Source: Rhodocytophaga aerolata
GTDB taxonomy: Bacteria; Bacteroidota; Bacteroidia; Cytophagales; 172606-1
Direction of reading: 5' to 3'
Assembly (NCBI RefSeq): GCF_030503435.1
Contig: NZ_JAUKPO010000005.1
Location: 248,001 to 312,000 of the forward strand
Length of the DNA: 64,000 bases
Shown: piece by piece, positions 37,286 to 45,372 of the stretch
Layout: each line of letters opens with the position of its first letter
Position numbering within the stretch: position 1 is the first letter of the stretch
The notes under the pieces: generated by a model
What the model was told of the DNA's origin: nothing
Databases searched by the model: none
Seen by the model: only the letters and a program-made list of their open reading frames with translations
Translations under genes and position numbers: made by a program

Positions 37286-37423
37286 ATGGCTTCACAAATA
37301 AACATTTTGTTTGATAAACCAACTATAGCAATGCTCCAACAGGGCAACTATTATCCCTGGTATGACCGATGTTGTTGCTTACCCAGGTTTTCATTTATTG
37401 TTATGTTATTATTTCACATTTAA
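37286..37423 (+). CDS. 45-codon ORF with three Cys codons just before the redoxin gene
   Basis: From ATG 37286 the frame starts MASQINILFDKPTIAMLQQG and contains YDRCCCLPR (TGT TGT TGC at 37370-37378), then a hydrophobic end. Its stop TAA (37421-37423) lies 17 nt before the redoxin ATG at 37441, so ribosomes stalled at the Cys codons could affect initiation of the next gene by coupling. It is the second strong Cys-run ORF in the same leader. Confidence 0.4.
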   Translation: MASQINILFDKPTIAMLQQGNYYPWYDRCCCLPRFSFIVMLLFHI

Positions 37424-37440
37424 CTTATCTATTACTGATC

Positions 37441-38076
37441 ATGAATATTCAATCAACATATTTTCCTTCTAAGAACGAAACAAACTCATTTACTGCTCCT
37501 GCGCTGTTCCATGTTGAACCTGGCCAACCACTTAGTAAAGGAGATCAAGCACCTGCTTTTTCTTTGCCGGCTAATTTTGGAAAGTGGACTGGCTCTCTGG
37601 CAGAACTAGCCTCAGTTACTAAGATTACATCCAATGAATTAGTGAGCAGCCGCCCACTTGTTATCAGTTTTTACTCCCCTCAGTGGAATGACTATGGACA
37701 TCAGCACATACAAGCCTTAGTTCAGTTGTACACTGGAGTAAAAGCCCTGGGTGGAGAAATGCTAGTACTTACACCTGAGCCTCTGGCACAGATTTACCGA
37801 CTGGCTAATCACTACCAGATTCCATTTAGTATTGCCCACGATGCTGACAACCTGATTGCTTACCTGTTCGGCGTTTACGACACGCAAAATCCGGTATGGC
37901 ACCGGATAGCCGGTATTACAGCCGATGTACCTGCGCCTGCTACCTTTGTAATTGCCGGTAATGGACAGATTACGGCTGCCTTTATAGATTCCGACTTTCA
38001 AGATGCTTTACCTGCCAGGCCAGTGCTTTCAGCGGTATATGCTACCAGGGACAAGCGAATAAAAAAAGTAGCTTAA
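37441..38076 (+). CDS. Redoxin-like (AhpC/TSA fold) protein without the peroxidatic Cys
   Basis: A 211-residue thioredoxin-fold protein starting at ATG 37441 (a longer frame from 37369 adds a hydrophobic run and overlaps the Cys-run ORF). GDQAPAFSLPANFGKW is the redoxin opening. The loop that normally has the peroxidatic Cys reads FYSPQWNDYGHQHIQALVQLY, with no Cys. The cis-Pro loop is APATFVIAGNGQITAAFID. The whole protein lacks the usual Cys pair, so classical peroxidase activity is doubtful. It is followed by a CxxC-containing CMD-family protein and an SDR, suggesting one redox operon. Confidence 0.8.
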   Translation: MNIQSTYFPSKNETNSFTAPALFHVEPGQPLSKGDQAPAFSLPANFGKWTGSLAELASVTKITSNELVSSRPLVISFYSPQWNDYGHQHIQALVQLYTGVKALGGEMLVLTPEPLAQIYRLANHYQIPFSIAHDADNLIAYLFGVYDTQNPVWHRIAGITADVPAPATFVIAGNGQITAAFIDSDFQDALPARPVLSAVYATRDKRIKKVA

Positions 38077-38120
38077 GCAGCGCACGAACGTTTTATCTCG
38101 TATACTAAGCAGATTGCAGG

Positions 38121-38145
38121 AAGCCTCTTAAACGGGGCTTTTTGC
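38121..38145 (+). terminator. Terminator-like hairpin after the redoxin gene
   Basis: A 7-bp stem with one G-U pair (38121-38127 with 38134-38140), a 6-nt loop and a T run. It suggests that the two following genes are only partly cotranscribed with the redoxin. Confidence 0.6.
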
Positions 38146-38324
38146 CTTTTATAGTCTTCTATAGAAATCAGATAAAACGGCTATAGTTTACCGTTGAAAC
38201 AATGGGATAGGCCGGGTAAAAAGTGATTCTACTTTTATTCCGATTGTGCAGAAAACAGAATAATTTACTCTTTCTGCTTATCATCATTCGTGAAAAATGA
38301 ATACCTTATTTAAAATTCAAGGTT

Positions 38325-38876
38325 ATGCCACGTATCAACCCGGTGAATCCCCAGCAAGCGCCACCTGCAATACAAGCGGCTTTTGAGAAACATATTACAG
38401 ATTATCAGGCACGTATCACAAACATGAAAGCTACCTTAGGTCATTCTTTGCTTGCCTTTGAAGTATATATGCAGTGGTACCCGCTTTATGAGCAAGTAAA
38501 GCAACTTCTTGGGGAGCGACTTGCCTACTTATATGCCCATGCCATTTCATCGGGCTCCAACTGCCCCTTGTGTACCACCTTTTTCCGCCGGATTATTATT
38601 GAGCACGGTGAAGATCCGGATAAACTTTCGATCACGCCAGAGGAACAGCATGTATTGAACTTAGGGAGTGAAATGGCACGTAACCAGGGACAAATACCTG
38701 ATACTATTTATGAGCATGTTGCTCCACGTTATACTGAACAGGAAATGGTTATACTCCTTGCTTTTGCAGGCCAGATGATTGCTACAAATGTATTCAGTAA
38801 TGCCATACAAACAGAAATAGACCCTTATTTAATACCGTATACAGTCTCCACTACGCGCAAACCAGATCATCCATAA
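38325..38876 (+). CDS. Carboxymuconolactone-decarboxylase/AhpD-like protein
   Basis: A 183-residue all-helical protein of the CMD/AhpD family. The signature is YLYAHAISSGSNCPLCTTFFRRIIIEHG, with a CxxC pair (CPLC) at about residues 84-87 and the conserved downstream His. In AhpD-type members this pair is a disulfide reductase site; other members decarboxylate or act on aromatic lactones. With a redoxin-like protein next door, an AhpC/AhpD-type pairing is tempting but unproven. It is 31 bp before the SDR gene and forms a transcription unit with it. Confidence 0.82.
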   Translation: MPRINPVNPQQAPPAIQAAFEKHITDYQARITNMKATLGHSLLAFEVYMQWYPLYEQVKQLLGERLAYLYAHAISSGSNCPLCTTFFRRIIIEHGEDPDKLSITPEEQHVLNLGSEMARNQGQIPDTIYEHVAPRYTEQEMVILLAFAGQMIATNVFSNAIQTEIDPYLIPYTVSTTRKPDHP

Positions 38877-38907
38877 CTATTTTATTGCCACCTAACTCTT
38901 GACTTTT

Positions 38908-39714
38908 ATGTCTGCTTACTTAAAGGATAAAGTTGCTTTTATTACCGGTGCGGCTCATGGACAAGGCCGTGCTACGGCTTTGGCACTTGCCGCAGAGGGT
39001 GTACATATTGCTGCCTTTGATATTGCCAGGCCTCTCTCCTACCCTGGCTATACCATGGGCTCGCCAGATGATCTGGACAGTTTACAAGAAGCCTGCGAAA
39101 AATTAGGAGTAAGTTGTCTTACATTTAGAGGGGATGTCCGCTTGGATGCAGATGTTACAGGGGCCGTAGCAAAAACGGAAGAAAAATTTAAGCACATAGA
39201 TATTTTATTTAATAACGCTGGTATTTGTGCGTATGGACTGGCAGATGAACTAACGGAAGATGCCTGGGATGCCATGCTTGCTATTAATCTGAAGGGTGCC
39301 TGGCTGGTAGCCAGAAGAATAATTCCCTTAATGAAAGCCCAATCTTCAGGCGTAATTATTAATAATTCCTCTATTGCCGGCTTGAGAGGAATGAACCGGC
39401 TAAGTCATTATGCGGCTTCTAAATGGGGATTAGTTGGCCTTACCAAATCATGGGCCATTGAACTGGCTCCCTATGCTATCCGGGTCAATTCCATACACCC
39501 TACCGGCGTAGATACCCCCATGAATGATGGATTAGCTTTTCTGGAAGGCAGCACGCCACAAGAAATAGCAGAACGTTCGGCAGGCAACTTACTGGATGTT
39601 CCCTGGATTACTACCGATGATGTAGCCAGGGCAGTGCTCTATCTAGTTTCCGAATCTGGCAGATATATCACTGGTTCGCAACTGGTGCTAGATGCCGGAT
39701 TGCTGACCAGGTAA
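38908..39714 (+). CDS. SDR oxidoreductase of the mycofactocin-coupled-like subgroup
   Basis: A 268-residue short-chain dehydrogenase starting at ATG 38908 (an in-frame TTG at 38899 also exists). The NAD-binding motif is TGAAHGQGRATALALAAEG. NNAGICAYG is conserved, and catalytic Ser is in NNSSIAGLRG with Tyr-x3-Lys in SHYAASKWG. An insertion after the second strand (about residues 41-70, LSYPGYTMGSPDDLDSLQEA) is typical of carveol-dehydrogenase/mycofactocin-coupled SDRs, which hold their nicotinamide tightly. The substrate is probably an alcohol or ketone, unknown here. It ends the sulfatase-TonB-redoxin region. Confidence 0.87.
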   Translation: MSAYLKDKVAFITGAAHGQGRATALALAAEGVHIAAFDIARPLSYPGYTMGSPDDLDSLQEACEKLGVSCLTFRGDVRLDADVTGAVAKTEEKFKHIDILFNNAGICAYGLADELTEDAWDAMLAINLKGAWLVARRIIPLMKAQSSGVIINNSSIAGLRGMNRLSHYAASKWGLVGLTKSWAIELAPYAIRVNSIHPTGVDTPMNDGLAFLEGSTPQEIAERSAGNLLDVPWITTDDVARAVLYLVSESGRYITGSQLVLDAGLLTR

Positions 39715-39783
39715 AATGACTATTTCTTTTAAATTTGATAGTTTATGCAGTCTGCCTTATATCAGTAGGTAACTTTGCAATAC

Positions 39784-39996
39784 TTAATATACTGTTAGAT
39801 TGAATATAATCGCTGCAATTGCCACAGTGACAATAGCTAAAATGGATTCTGGCATTGCTTTGTATTTTCTCTGTGAGTGATGCTTAACAGAATAAAGGGA
39901 AAATATGGCAGAAAAGTAAAGAAAGTAGTCATAACAAGGCTTAAGTTCCCATAAGTAAAGCTCGTTTATAAAGTGGGCTATGCCTGCAAGTGCCAA
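39784..39996 (-). CDS. Small membrane protein, start uncertain
   Basis: The frame ends at 39784 and is open up to an in-frame stop at 40053. Within it a TTG at 39996 gives 70 residues, but coding-like sequence (KYYLTRVTTSIINTLALAG) continues upstream to an ATT at 40050. Two hydrophobic segments (around YDYFLYFSAIFSLYS and ILAIVTVAIAAIIFNLTVY) suggest a small membrane protein. The lack of an ATG or GTG start suggests a non-standard start, a decayed gene or a false frame. No family is recognised. Confidence 0.3.
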   Translation of the reverse strand: MALAGIAHFINELYLWELKPCYDYFLYFSAIFSLYSVKHHSQRKYKAMPESILAIVTVAIAAIIFNLTVY

Positions 39997-40094
39997 AGTA
40001 TTGATAATAGAAGTAGTTACGCGGGTTAAATAATATTTGTGTGCTACAATTTATCTACCCCAAACAAAAAGTGAGAAAAATATACCATTAAATA

Positions 40095-40126
40095 AAAAGC
40101 CCCCAGAAATGAATCTAAGGGCTTTT
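40095..40126 (-). terminator. Terminator of tRNA-Met
   Basis: An 8-bp perfect stem (40095-40102 with 40119-40126) directly after the tRNA 3' end, followed on the minus strand by T-rich sequence. Confidence 0.8.
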
Positions 40127-40127
40127 G

Positions 40128-40201
40128 TAGCGAGGGGGGGAATTGAACCCCCGACCTCAGGGTTATGAATCCTGCGCTCTAACCACCTGAGCTACCTCGC
40201 C
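40128..40201 (-). tRNA. tRNA-Met (anticodon CAT)
   Basis: A full cloverleaf on the minus strand. The acceptor stem is 40201-40195 with 40135-40129 (first pair G-U), the discriminator is A at 40128 and no CCA is encoded. D arm is GCTC/GAGC and T arm GGGGG-TTCAATT-CCCCC. The anticodon loop TTCATAA carries CAT, and its stem has an A-C mismatch next to the loop. CAT could also be tRNA-Ile2 (lysidine-modified); the overall sequence fits elongator-type tRNA-Met of Bacteroidota better. Confidence 0.92.
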
Positions 40202-40270
40202 AATTGTGACGCAAAGGTAGGGATATTATTTTTTTTTAAACAAATAATTTTAAAATATTTGCAGGAGTTG

Positions 40271-40303
40271 TTTTGCTGTAGAAAAACTCATACATTACCT
40301 TTT
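40271..40303 (+). promoter_or_regulatory. Promoter of the START-like/LptF-G operon
   Basis: TTTTG at 40271-40275 and TACCTTTT at 40296-40303 (7/8 to TAnnTTTG) are separated by 20 nt. The predicted start is near 40309, 14 nt before the ATG at 40323. Confidence 0.45.
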
Positions 40304-40322
40304 ACAAACACTTCTCTGACCG

Positions 40323-40718
40323 ATGGGCAAACACAAATACACGACAGAATTTGAAATCAGAGCCAATAATAAAATGCTGTTTAATTACCTGGTTACCCCA
40401 GCAGGCCTTGCCCAGTGGTTTGCAGACCAGGTAACTATTGACGATTACAAGATATTTAACTTTGTCTGGGATAACCGGCCACACTATGCCCGGATGACCG
40501 CTCAACGTTTGAACCGCTATGTAAAATTTGAATTTATTCCTGAAGACAGTCAAGCTACTTACGAGCCTTCGTATATAGAATTTAAGCTGGATATGAACGA
40601 TCTTACGCAATCTTCGTTTCTTAAAATAACCGATTTTTCCGATACCGAAAACGAAGAAGACTTACGTGAGCTATGGACACATCTGGTATCGAATTTGAGG
40701 GAAATCGTGGGCGGGTAA
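40323..40718 (+). CDS. START-like domain protein
   Basis: A 131-residue protein of the small Bacteroidota START-like (SRPBCC/AHSA1-like) family: KYTTEFEIRANNKMLFNYLVTPAGLAQWFADQV at the start, FVWDNRPHYARM in the middle, FIPEDSQATYEPSYIEFKLDMNDLTQSSFLKITDF and a C-terminal helix ELWTHLVSNLREIVGG. The helix-grip fold binds lipids or other hydrophobic ligands. It lies 11 bp upstream of the LptF/LptG-type permease in one operon, which fits a lipid-linked role but does not prove it. Confidence 0.85.
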   Translation: MGKHKYTTEFEIRANNKMLFNYLVTPAGLAQWFADQVTIDDYKIFNFVWDNRPHYARMTAQRLNRYVKFEFIPEDSQATYEPSYIEFKLDMNDLTQSSFLKITDFSDTENEEDLRELWTHLVSNLREIVGG

Positions 40719-40729
40719 GTCTAGCATAC

Positions 40730-42205
40730 ATGAAAAAAATTGATAAATTAATATTAAAATCTTTTTTAGGTCCATTCTTTTTAACATTCGTGGTAGTAGT
40801 GTTCATACTACTTACCCAAACCCTTATAAAATATTTTGATGAATTTGTAGGTAAAGACCTGGGGTTTGCTGTGTTTTCAGAGCTAATTTTTTACTTTAGC
40901 CTTACTACTACCCCGGTAGCCTTACCCCTGGCTATGCTGCTCTCCACATTGATTTGTTTTGGTAACCTGGGTGAGCATTATGAACTGACGGCCATTAAAA
41001 GTTCTGGTATTTCTCTGATCCGTGTACTTTTTCCTATTTTCATTTTTGCTATTCTGCTTACTTTCATCGCCTTCTGGTTCAATAATACGATTGTACCGCA
41101 TTCTAATCTTAATGCATATAGCCTGCTTTGGGATATACGGCAAAAAAAACCATCCCTGGATATAAAAGAGGGTGTATTTTACAATGGCCTCACCGGATTT
41201 AGCATTAAAGCAAACAAAAAAATACTTGGAAAAGACGGAAAAGAAACACTGCTGGATGTAATGCTTTATAACCATCAGGATGGCAACGGCAACAACCAGG
41301 TAATTCTGGCCGACTCCGCAAAAATGTATACAACTTTTAATGAACGCTATCTGGTGTTGGAATTATTTAGTGGCAACAGTTATGCAGTATTAGAGCCGGA
41401 CGCACGGAAATCCCAAAAAGATGAATTCCAGCGGGACGCCTTCAAACAAAGTAAATGGATTATCAGTCTGGCATCTTTTGACTTAACCCGGACTAAAAAG
41501 GAGTTATTTTCCAGTAGCAAATACATGATGAATGTAGGGCAGCTTCAACATGTGGCAGATTCTGTATATAATGACTATGCCGTGCTACGCAAGAATGCTC
41601 CTAGTTCAGCCTCGCAGTATTATTACAACCACTTTAAACCGCTTTCCGCCAAGGTTGATTCTATTCAAGGAAAGTGGATAGATTCTTTAAGCAGCCTCAA
41701 GTTAGAGCAGTATGCTGTACAGGATATATTGACTTCGGCCACCAGCCAGGCCAGAAACATGAAAAGCTTTACGCAGAGCCATGTACAACAGATTGATTAC
41801 ACCCTAAAAGAAAGCCGTACGTTCACGGTTGAAAAATATAAAAAATATACCCAGTCGGTTGCCTGCCTGATTATGTTCCTGATTGGTGCACCTTTAGGAG
41901 CTATTATTAAAAAAGGCGGATTGGGGGTTCCTGTACTGGTATCTATTACCTTCTTTATTATCTTCTATGTTTTTTCGCTGCTAGGCGAGAAATGGGCCAG
42001 AGAAGGAATAGTGGCTATCCCGCCAGGCGTATGGACGGCCAACTTTGTTTTACTACTCTGTGGCTTGTTTTTCCTTCGGCAGGCCAGAAATGACTCCCGG
42101 CTATTTGAAGCAGATATGTATAAGGTAGCGTTCAGCCGCTTACTGGAAAAATGGAAAAAAGTTTTTCCTTCCAAACAACGGAAAATAGCAAAGTTGCCCC
42201 AATAA
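40730..42205 (+). CDS. LptF/LptG-family lipopolysaccharide export permease
   Basis: A 491-residue inner-membrane protein starting at ATG 40730 (MKKIDKLILKSFLGPFFLTF; a longer in-frame start at 40673 overlaps the upstream gene). Three N-terminal membrane segments (ILKSFLGPFFLTFVVVVFILL, the ELIFYFSLTTTPVALPLAML region and VLFPIFIFAILLTFIAFWF), a large periplasmic jellyroll-like region and three C-terminal segments (VACLIMFLIGAPLGAIIKKGG, VSITFFIIFYVFSLLGEKWA and WTANFVLLLCGLFFLRQA) match LptF/G. With LptB, LptC and LptA these proteins pull LPS from the inner membrane. Bacteroidota often carry two separate copies, so F versus G is not assigned. Confidence 0.9.
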   Translation: MKKIDKLILKSFLGPFFLTFVVVVFILLTQTLIKYFDEFVGKDLGFAVFSELIFYFSLTTTPVALPLAMLLSTLICFGNLGEHYELTAIKSSGISLIRVLFPIFIFAILLTFIAFWFNNTIVPHSNLNAYSLLWDIRQKKPSLDIKEGVFYNGLTGFSIKANKKILGKDGKETLLDVMLYNHQDGNGNNQVILADSAKMYTTFNERYLVLELFSGNSYAVLEPDARKSQKDEFQRDAFKQSKWIISLASFDLTRTKKELFSSSKYMMNVGQLQHVADSVYNDYAVLRKNAPSSASQYYYNHFKPLSAKVDSIQGKWIDSLSSLKLEQYAVQDILTSATSQARNMKSFTQSHVQQIDYTLKESRTFTVEKYKKYTQSVACLIMFLIGAPLGAIIKKGGLGVPVLVSITFFIIFYVFSLLGEKWAREGIVAIPPGVWTANFVLLLCGLFFLRQARNDSRLFEADMYKVAFSRLLEKWKKVFPSKQRKIAKLPQ

Positions 42206-42415
42206 TCATCTGATCTGATTATTTCTTTATTGGTATGTGCTCACCTCCCACCAGAAGTCAACTTCTGTTATTTGCTGCGTTGACAAGGGTTAAATAAAAC
42301 CGTTTACCAGGTAAGCACTCAAAACACTGAGATGAGAAAAGCTATAGAATTGAAATAAAATATAGGGAAACTTAAGGTTTATTTGGTTTTGAGAGAACAA
42401 GACCCTAAATTTGCG

Positions 42416-42423
42416 GTTTGTAA
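42416..42423 (+). promoter_or_regulatory. -7 box of rpsO
   Basis: TAAATTTG is a perfect TAnnTTTG match 40 nt before the rpsO ATG. A TTTG lies 24 nt upstream (42388-42391), a little farther than usual. Confidence 0.45.
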
Positions 42424-42462
42424 AAAGAAGAATTAATATAAAGATTTTCAATCCATCATACG

Positions 42463-42738
42463 ATGTATCTGACTAAAGAAAAGAAACAAGAGTTATTCCA
42501 AACACACGGAACTGCTAAGAAGAAAACTGATACCGGATCTGCTGAATCCCAGATAGCTTTATTTACTTACCGAATCAATCATTTGACTGATCATTTAAAA
42601 ACCCATAAGCAAGATTTCTCGTCCCGCTTAGGCTTGCTGAAGCTGGTAGGTAAAAGAAGAAGATTGCTTGATTATTTGGTAAGCAACGATATTGAAAGAT
42701 ATAGAGCTATTGTGGCTGAATTACAACTGAGAAAATAA
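42463..42738 (+). CDS. rpsO: 30S ribosomal protein S15
   Basis: A 91-residue S15 protein of the 30S subunit. [58 protein letters not shown] covers the full four-helix fold with the 16S rRNA-binding residues of the family. It is located before pnp, the common rpsO-pnp order, with a terminator or attenuator hairpin between them. Confidence 0.97.
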   Translation: MYLTKEKKQELFQTHGTAKKKTDTGSAESQIALFTYRINHLTDHLKTHKQDFSSRLGLLKLVGKRRRLLDYLVSNDIERYRAIVAELQLRK

Positions 42739-42753
42739 AGCGCAGACAAGACA

Positions 42754-42787
42754 AGGGGAATCTTTCTAATAGGGTTCCCTCTTTTGT
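42754..42787 (+). terminator. Hairpin between rpsO and pnp
   Basis: A GC-rich stem (AGGGGAA near 42754 against TTCCCT at 42775-42780, with one bulge) followed by CTTTT. The rest of the 345-bp gap to pnp shows no gene. Confidence 0.55.
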
Positions 42788-43083
42788 TGCTTAAAAGAAA
42801 TAGTAATTTTACTAGTCAAAATATTGACTTTCCATTCCCCTATTGCGTACCTCTCTAGAATAAATACGCATAGATAATTTAAATGTGCAGGTTTGAATGT
42901 GTAGCCATGAATTTAAAATTGTATCATACTTTAGAGGCTAGCGTTGCATAAGCATTTGTACACACAAGTGCCTACCGGTCTATCACATTTTATACGCCTC
43001 CTTTGTACAGTTTAAATTACCACATCCCTACATTTTCAATTCCGCAAACTTCCTTTTTTTGTAGTGTTAAAGTTTAGATAGAT

Positions 43084-45225
43084 ATGTTACCAAATGTAAT
43101 CACCAAGACCATTGAATTATCAGATGGACGAAAAATAACCATTGAAACAGGCAAACTGGCAAAACAAGCTGATGGATCTGTAGTCGTACGTATGGGCGAT
43201 ACCATGCTGTTAGCCACTGTTGTTGCTACAGCAGAAGCCCGCGAAGGTGTAGATTTTATGCCTTTGTCTGTAGATTATCAGGAAAAATTTGCGGCAGCAG
43301 GTAAAATTCCCGGTGGCTTTTTACGCCGCGAAGGCAAACTTTCCGACCATGAAGTATTGGTAAGCCGGCTGGTAGACAGGGCTATGCGTCCCTTGTTTCC
43401 AGACGATTTCCATGCTGATACCCAGATAAATATATTTCTTATCTCTGCCGATAGGAATGTGCCGCCAGATGCCCTTGCTGCATTAGCCGCCTCTTCTGCC
43501 ATAGCTGTTTCTGATATACCCTTTAATGGACCTATCTCTGAAGTAAGAGTAGCTAAAATAGATGGCCAGTATGTAATCAACCCGCCTACTTCCCAATTAG
43601 ACAAAGCAAGCCTCGATCTGATTGTAGGGGCTTCCTATCAGGATATACTGATGGTAGAAGGTGAAATGAATGAAGTATCAGAAGAAGAAGTGCTGGAAGC
43701 CTTGAAAGTAGCCCATGAAGCAATCAAGGTTCACTGCCTGGTTCAAAAAGAATTAACGGAGGCAGTAGGCAAAACCCAGAAACGAGAATACTCTCATGAA
43801 ACCAATGATCTGGAATTAAAGGCAAAACTGCACGAATTGCTGTACGAAAAAGCGTATAATGCGGCTAAACAACTGATTGTTAGTAAACACCAGCGTAGCG
43901 ATGCTTTTAAAGCCATAAAGCAGGAATATTTAGACGCCCTGCCAGAAGATCATACCATAGACCTGGATCTGGTAGACAAATACTACCACGATATTCAGAA
44001 AGAAGCCGCCAGAAACCTGGTGCTCAACGAAAGAGTCCGCCTGGATGGCCGTAAACCTGATCAAATCCGCCCTATCTGGAGTGAAATTGATTACTTACCC
44101 TCTGCTCATGGTTCGGCCATCTTCACCCGTGGAGAAACACAGTCACTTACTACCGTTACGCTAGGCACCAAGCTGGATGAGCAAATGATAGACAGTGCCA
44201 TGTTATCAGGTACGAGCAAATTTATGTTGCATTACAACTTCCCTGGTTTTTCTACCGGAGAAGTAAAACCTAACCGCGGTCCTGGCCGCCGGGAAGTAGG
44301 ACATGGCAACCTGGCTCACCGGGCATTAAAGAAAGTGCTGCCGCCTGAAGATGAGAATCCGTATACCATCCGGGTAGTATCCGATATTCTGGAATCCAAC
44401 GGCTCTTCTTCCATGGCAACTGTATGTGCTGGCACACTGGCCCTGATGGATGCAGGCATTAAAATTAAGGCCCCTGTATCGGGTATAGCCATGGGTATGA
44501 TTTCTGATAGTAAAACAGGCAACTATGCAGTGCTCTCTGATATCCTAGGAGATGAAGATCATCTGGGAGACATGGATTTTAAAGTAACCGGTACAGTTAA
44601 TGGCATTACTGCCTGCCAGATGGATATGAAGGTAGAAGGTTTATCCTATGAAGTACTGGCACAAGCATTAGCACAAGCCAAACAAGGCCGGTTGCATATT
44701 CTGCAGGAAATGAACAAGACCCTGGCAGAGCCTAAGGCAGACCTTAAACCAAACGCACCCCGCTCTGTTACCATCCGCATCGAACGCGACCAGATTGGCG
44801 CAGTTATCGGGCCAGGTGGCAAAGTAGTACAAGACATTCAGAAAGAATCCGGGGCTACGATTGTGATAGAGGAAAAAGACAATGCAGGCTTTGTTAATAT
44901 TTTTGCTGTAGACAAAGATGCTATGGAAAAAGCCCTCAGACGTGTGAAAGGTATTGTAGCTATTCCTACCGTAGGCGATACCTACGAAGGCAAGGTTAAA
45001 ACCATTATGCCTTTCGGAGCATTCGTAGAATTTATGCCGGGCAAAGACGGATTGCTTCACATTTCAGAGATTAAGTGGGAACGGCTGGAAACAATGGACG
45101 GCGTACTGGAAGTAGGCGAAGAGATACGGGTAAAGTTAGTAGACATCGATAAGAAGACCGGCAAATACCGTTTATCCCGGAAAGTTTTATTACCTAAACC
45201 GGACGGAAAACCTGCAAATTCCTGA
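43084..45225 (+). CDS. pnp: Polynucleotide phosphorylase
   Basis: A 713-residue trimeric 3'-5' exoribonuclease that uses phosphate to degrade RNA. Two RNase PH-like domains are seen (the first with [31 protein letters not shown], the second with [32 protein letters not shown]), separated by a helical domain. A KH domain follows ([28 protein letters not shown]), then an S1 domain ([20 protein letters not shown]). All conserved active-site blocks ([23 protein letters not shown]) are present. Confidence 0.97.
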   Translation: MLPNVITKTIELSDGRKITIETGKLAKQADGSVVVRMGDTMLLATVVATAEAREGVDFMPLSVDYQEKFAAAGKIPGGFLRREGKLSDHEVLVSRLVDRAMRPLFPDDFHADTQINIFLISADRNVPPDALAALAASSAIAVSDIPFNGPISEVRVAKIDGQYVINPPTSQLDKASLDLIVGASYQDILMVEGEMNEVSEEEVLEALKVAHEAIKVHCLVQKELTEAVGKTQKREYSHETNDLELKAKLHELLYEKAYNAAKQLIVSKHQRSDAFKAIKQEYLDALPEDHTIDLDLVDKYYHDIQKEAARNLVLNERVRLDGRKPDQIRPIWSEIDYLPSAHGSAIFTRGETQSLTTVTLGTKLDEQMIDSAMLSGTSKFMLHYNFPGFSTGEVKPNRGPGRREVGHGNLAHRALKKVLPPEDENPYTIRVVSDILESNGSSSMATVCAGTLALMDAGIKIKAPVSGIAMGMISDSKTGNYAVLSDILGDEDHLGDMDFKVTGTVNGITACQMDMKVEGLSYEVLAQALAQAKQGRLHILQEMNKTLAEPKADLKPNAPRSVTIRIERDQIGAVIGPGGKVVQDIQKESGATIVIEEKDNAGFVNIFAVDKDAMEKALRRVKGIVAIPTVGDTYEGKVKTIMPFGAFVEFMPGKDGLLHISEIKWERLETMDGVLEVGEEIRVKLVDIDKKTGKYRLSRKVLLPKPDGKPANS

Positions 45226-45372
45226 TTTTTTTTACATAAAGTTCTTGGTTACCCATTTTTGTTACTGCAAACTATTAAGTAGCTTTACACAAGTAGCAAA
45301 CTGTAATCAGGAACTTTGTGCATTATGTTGCCTTTCCAACGCAGATGAATTCCAATATAAATAATTAACTGA

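Noticed and set aside
40128-40201. tRNA-Met as an attachment site for an integrated element
   Set aside because: No integrase, no direct repeat of the tRNA 3' end and no mobile genes nearby.
42250-42270. Short hairpin CAGAAGT-CA-ACTTCTG after the LptF/G gene
   Set aside because: Only 7 bp and no T tract, too weak to call a terminator.
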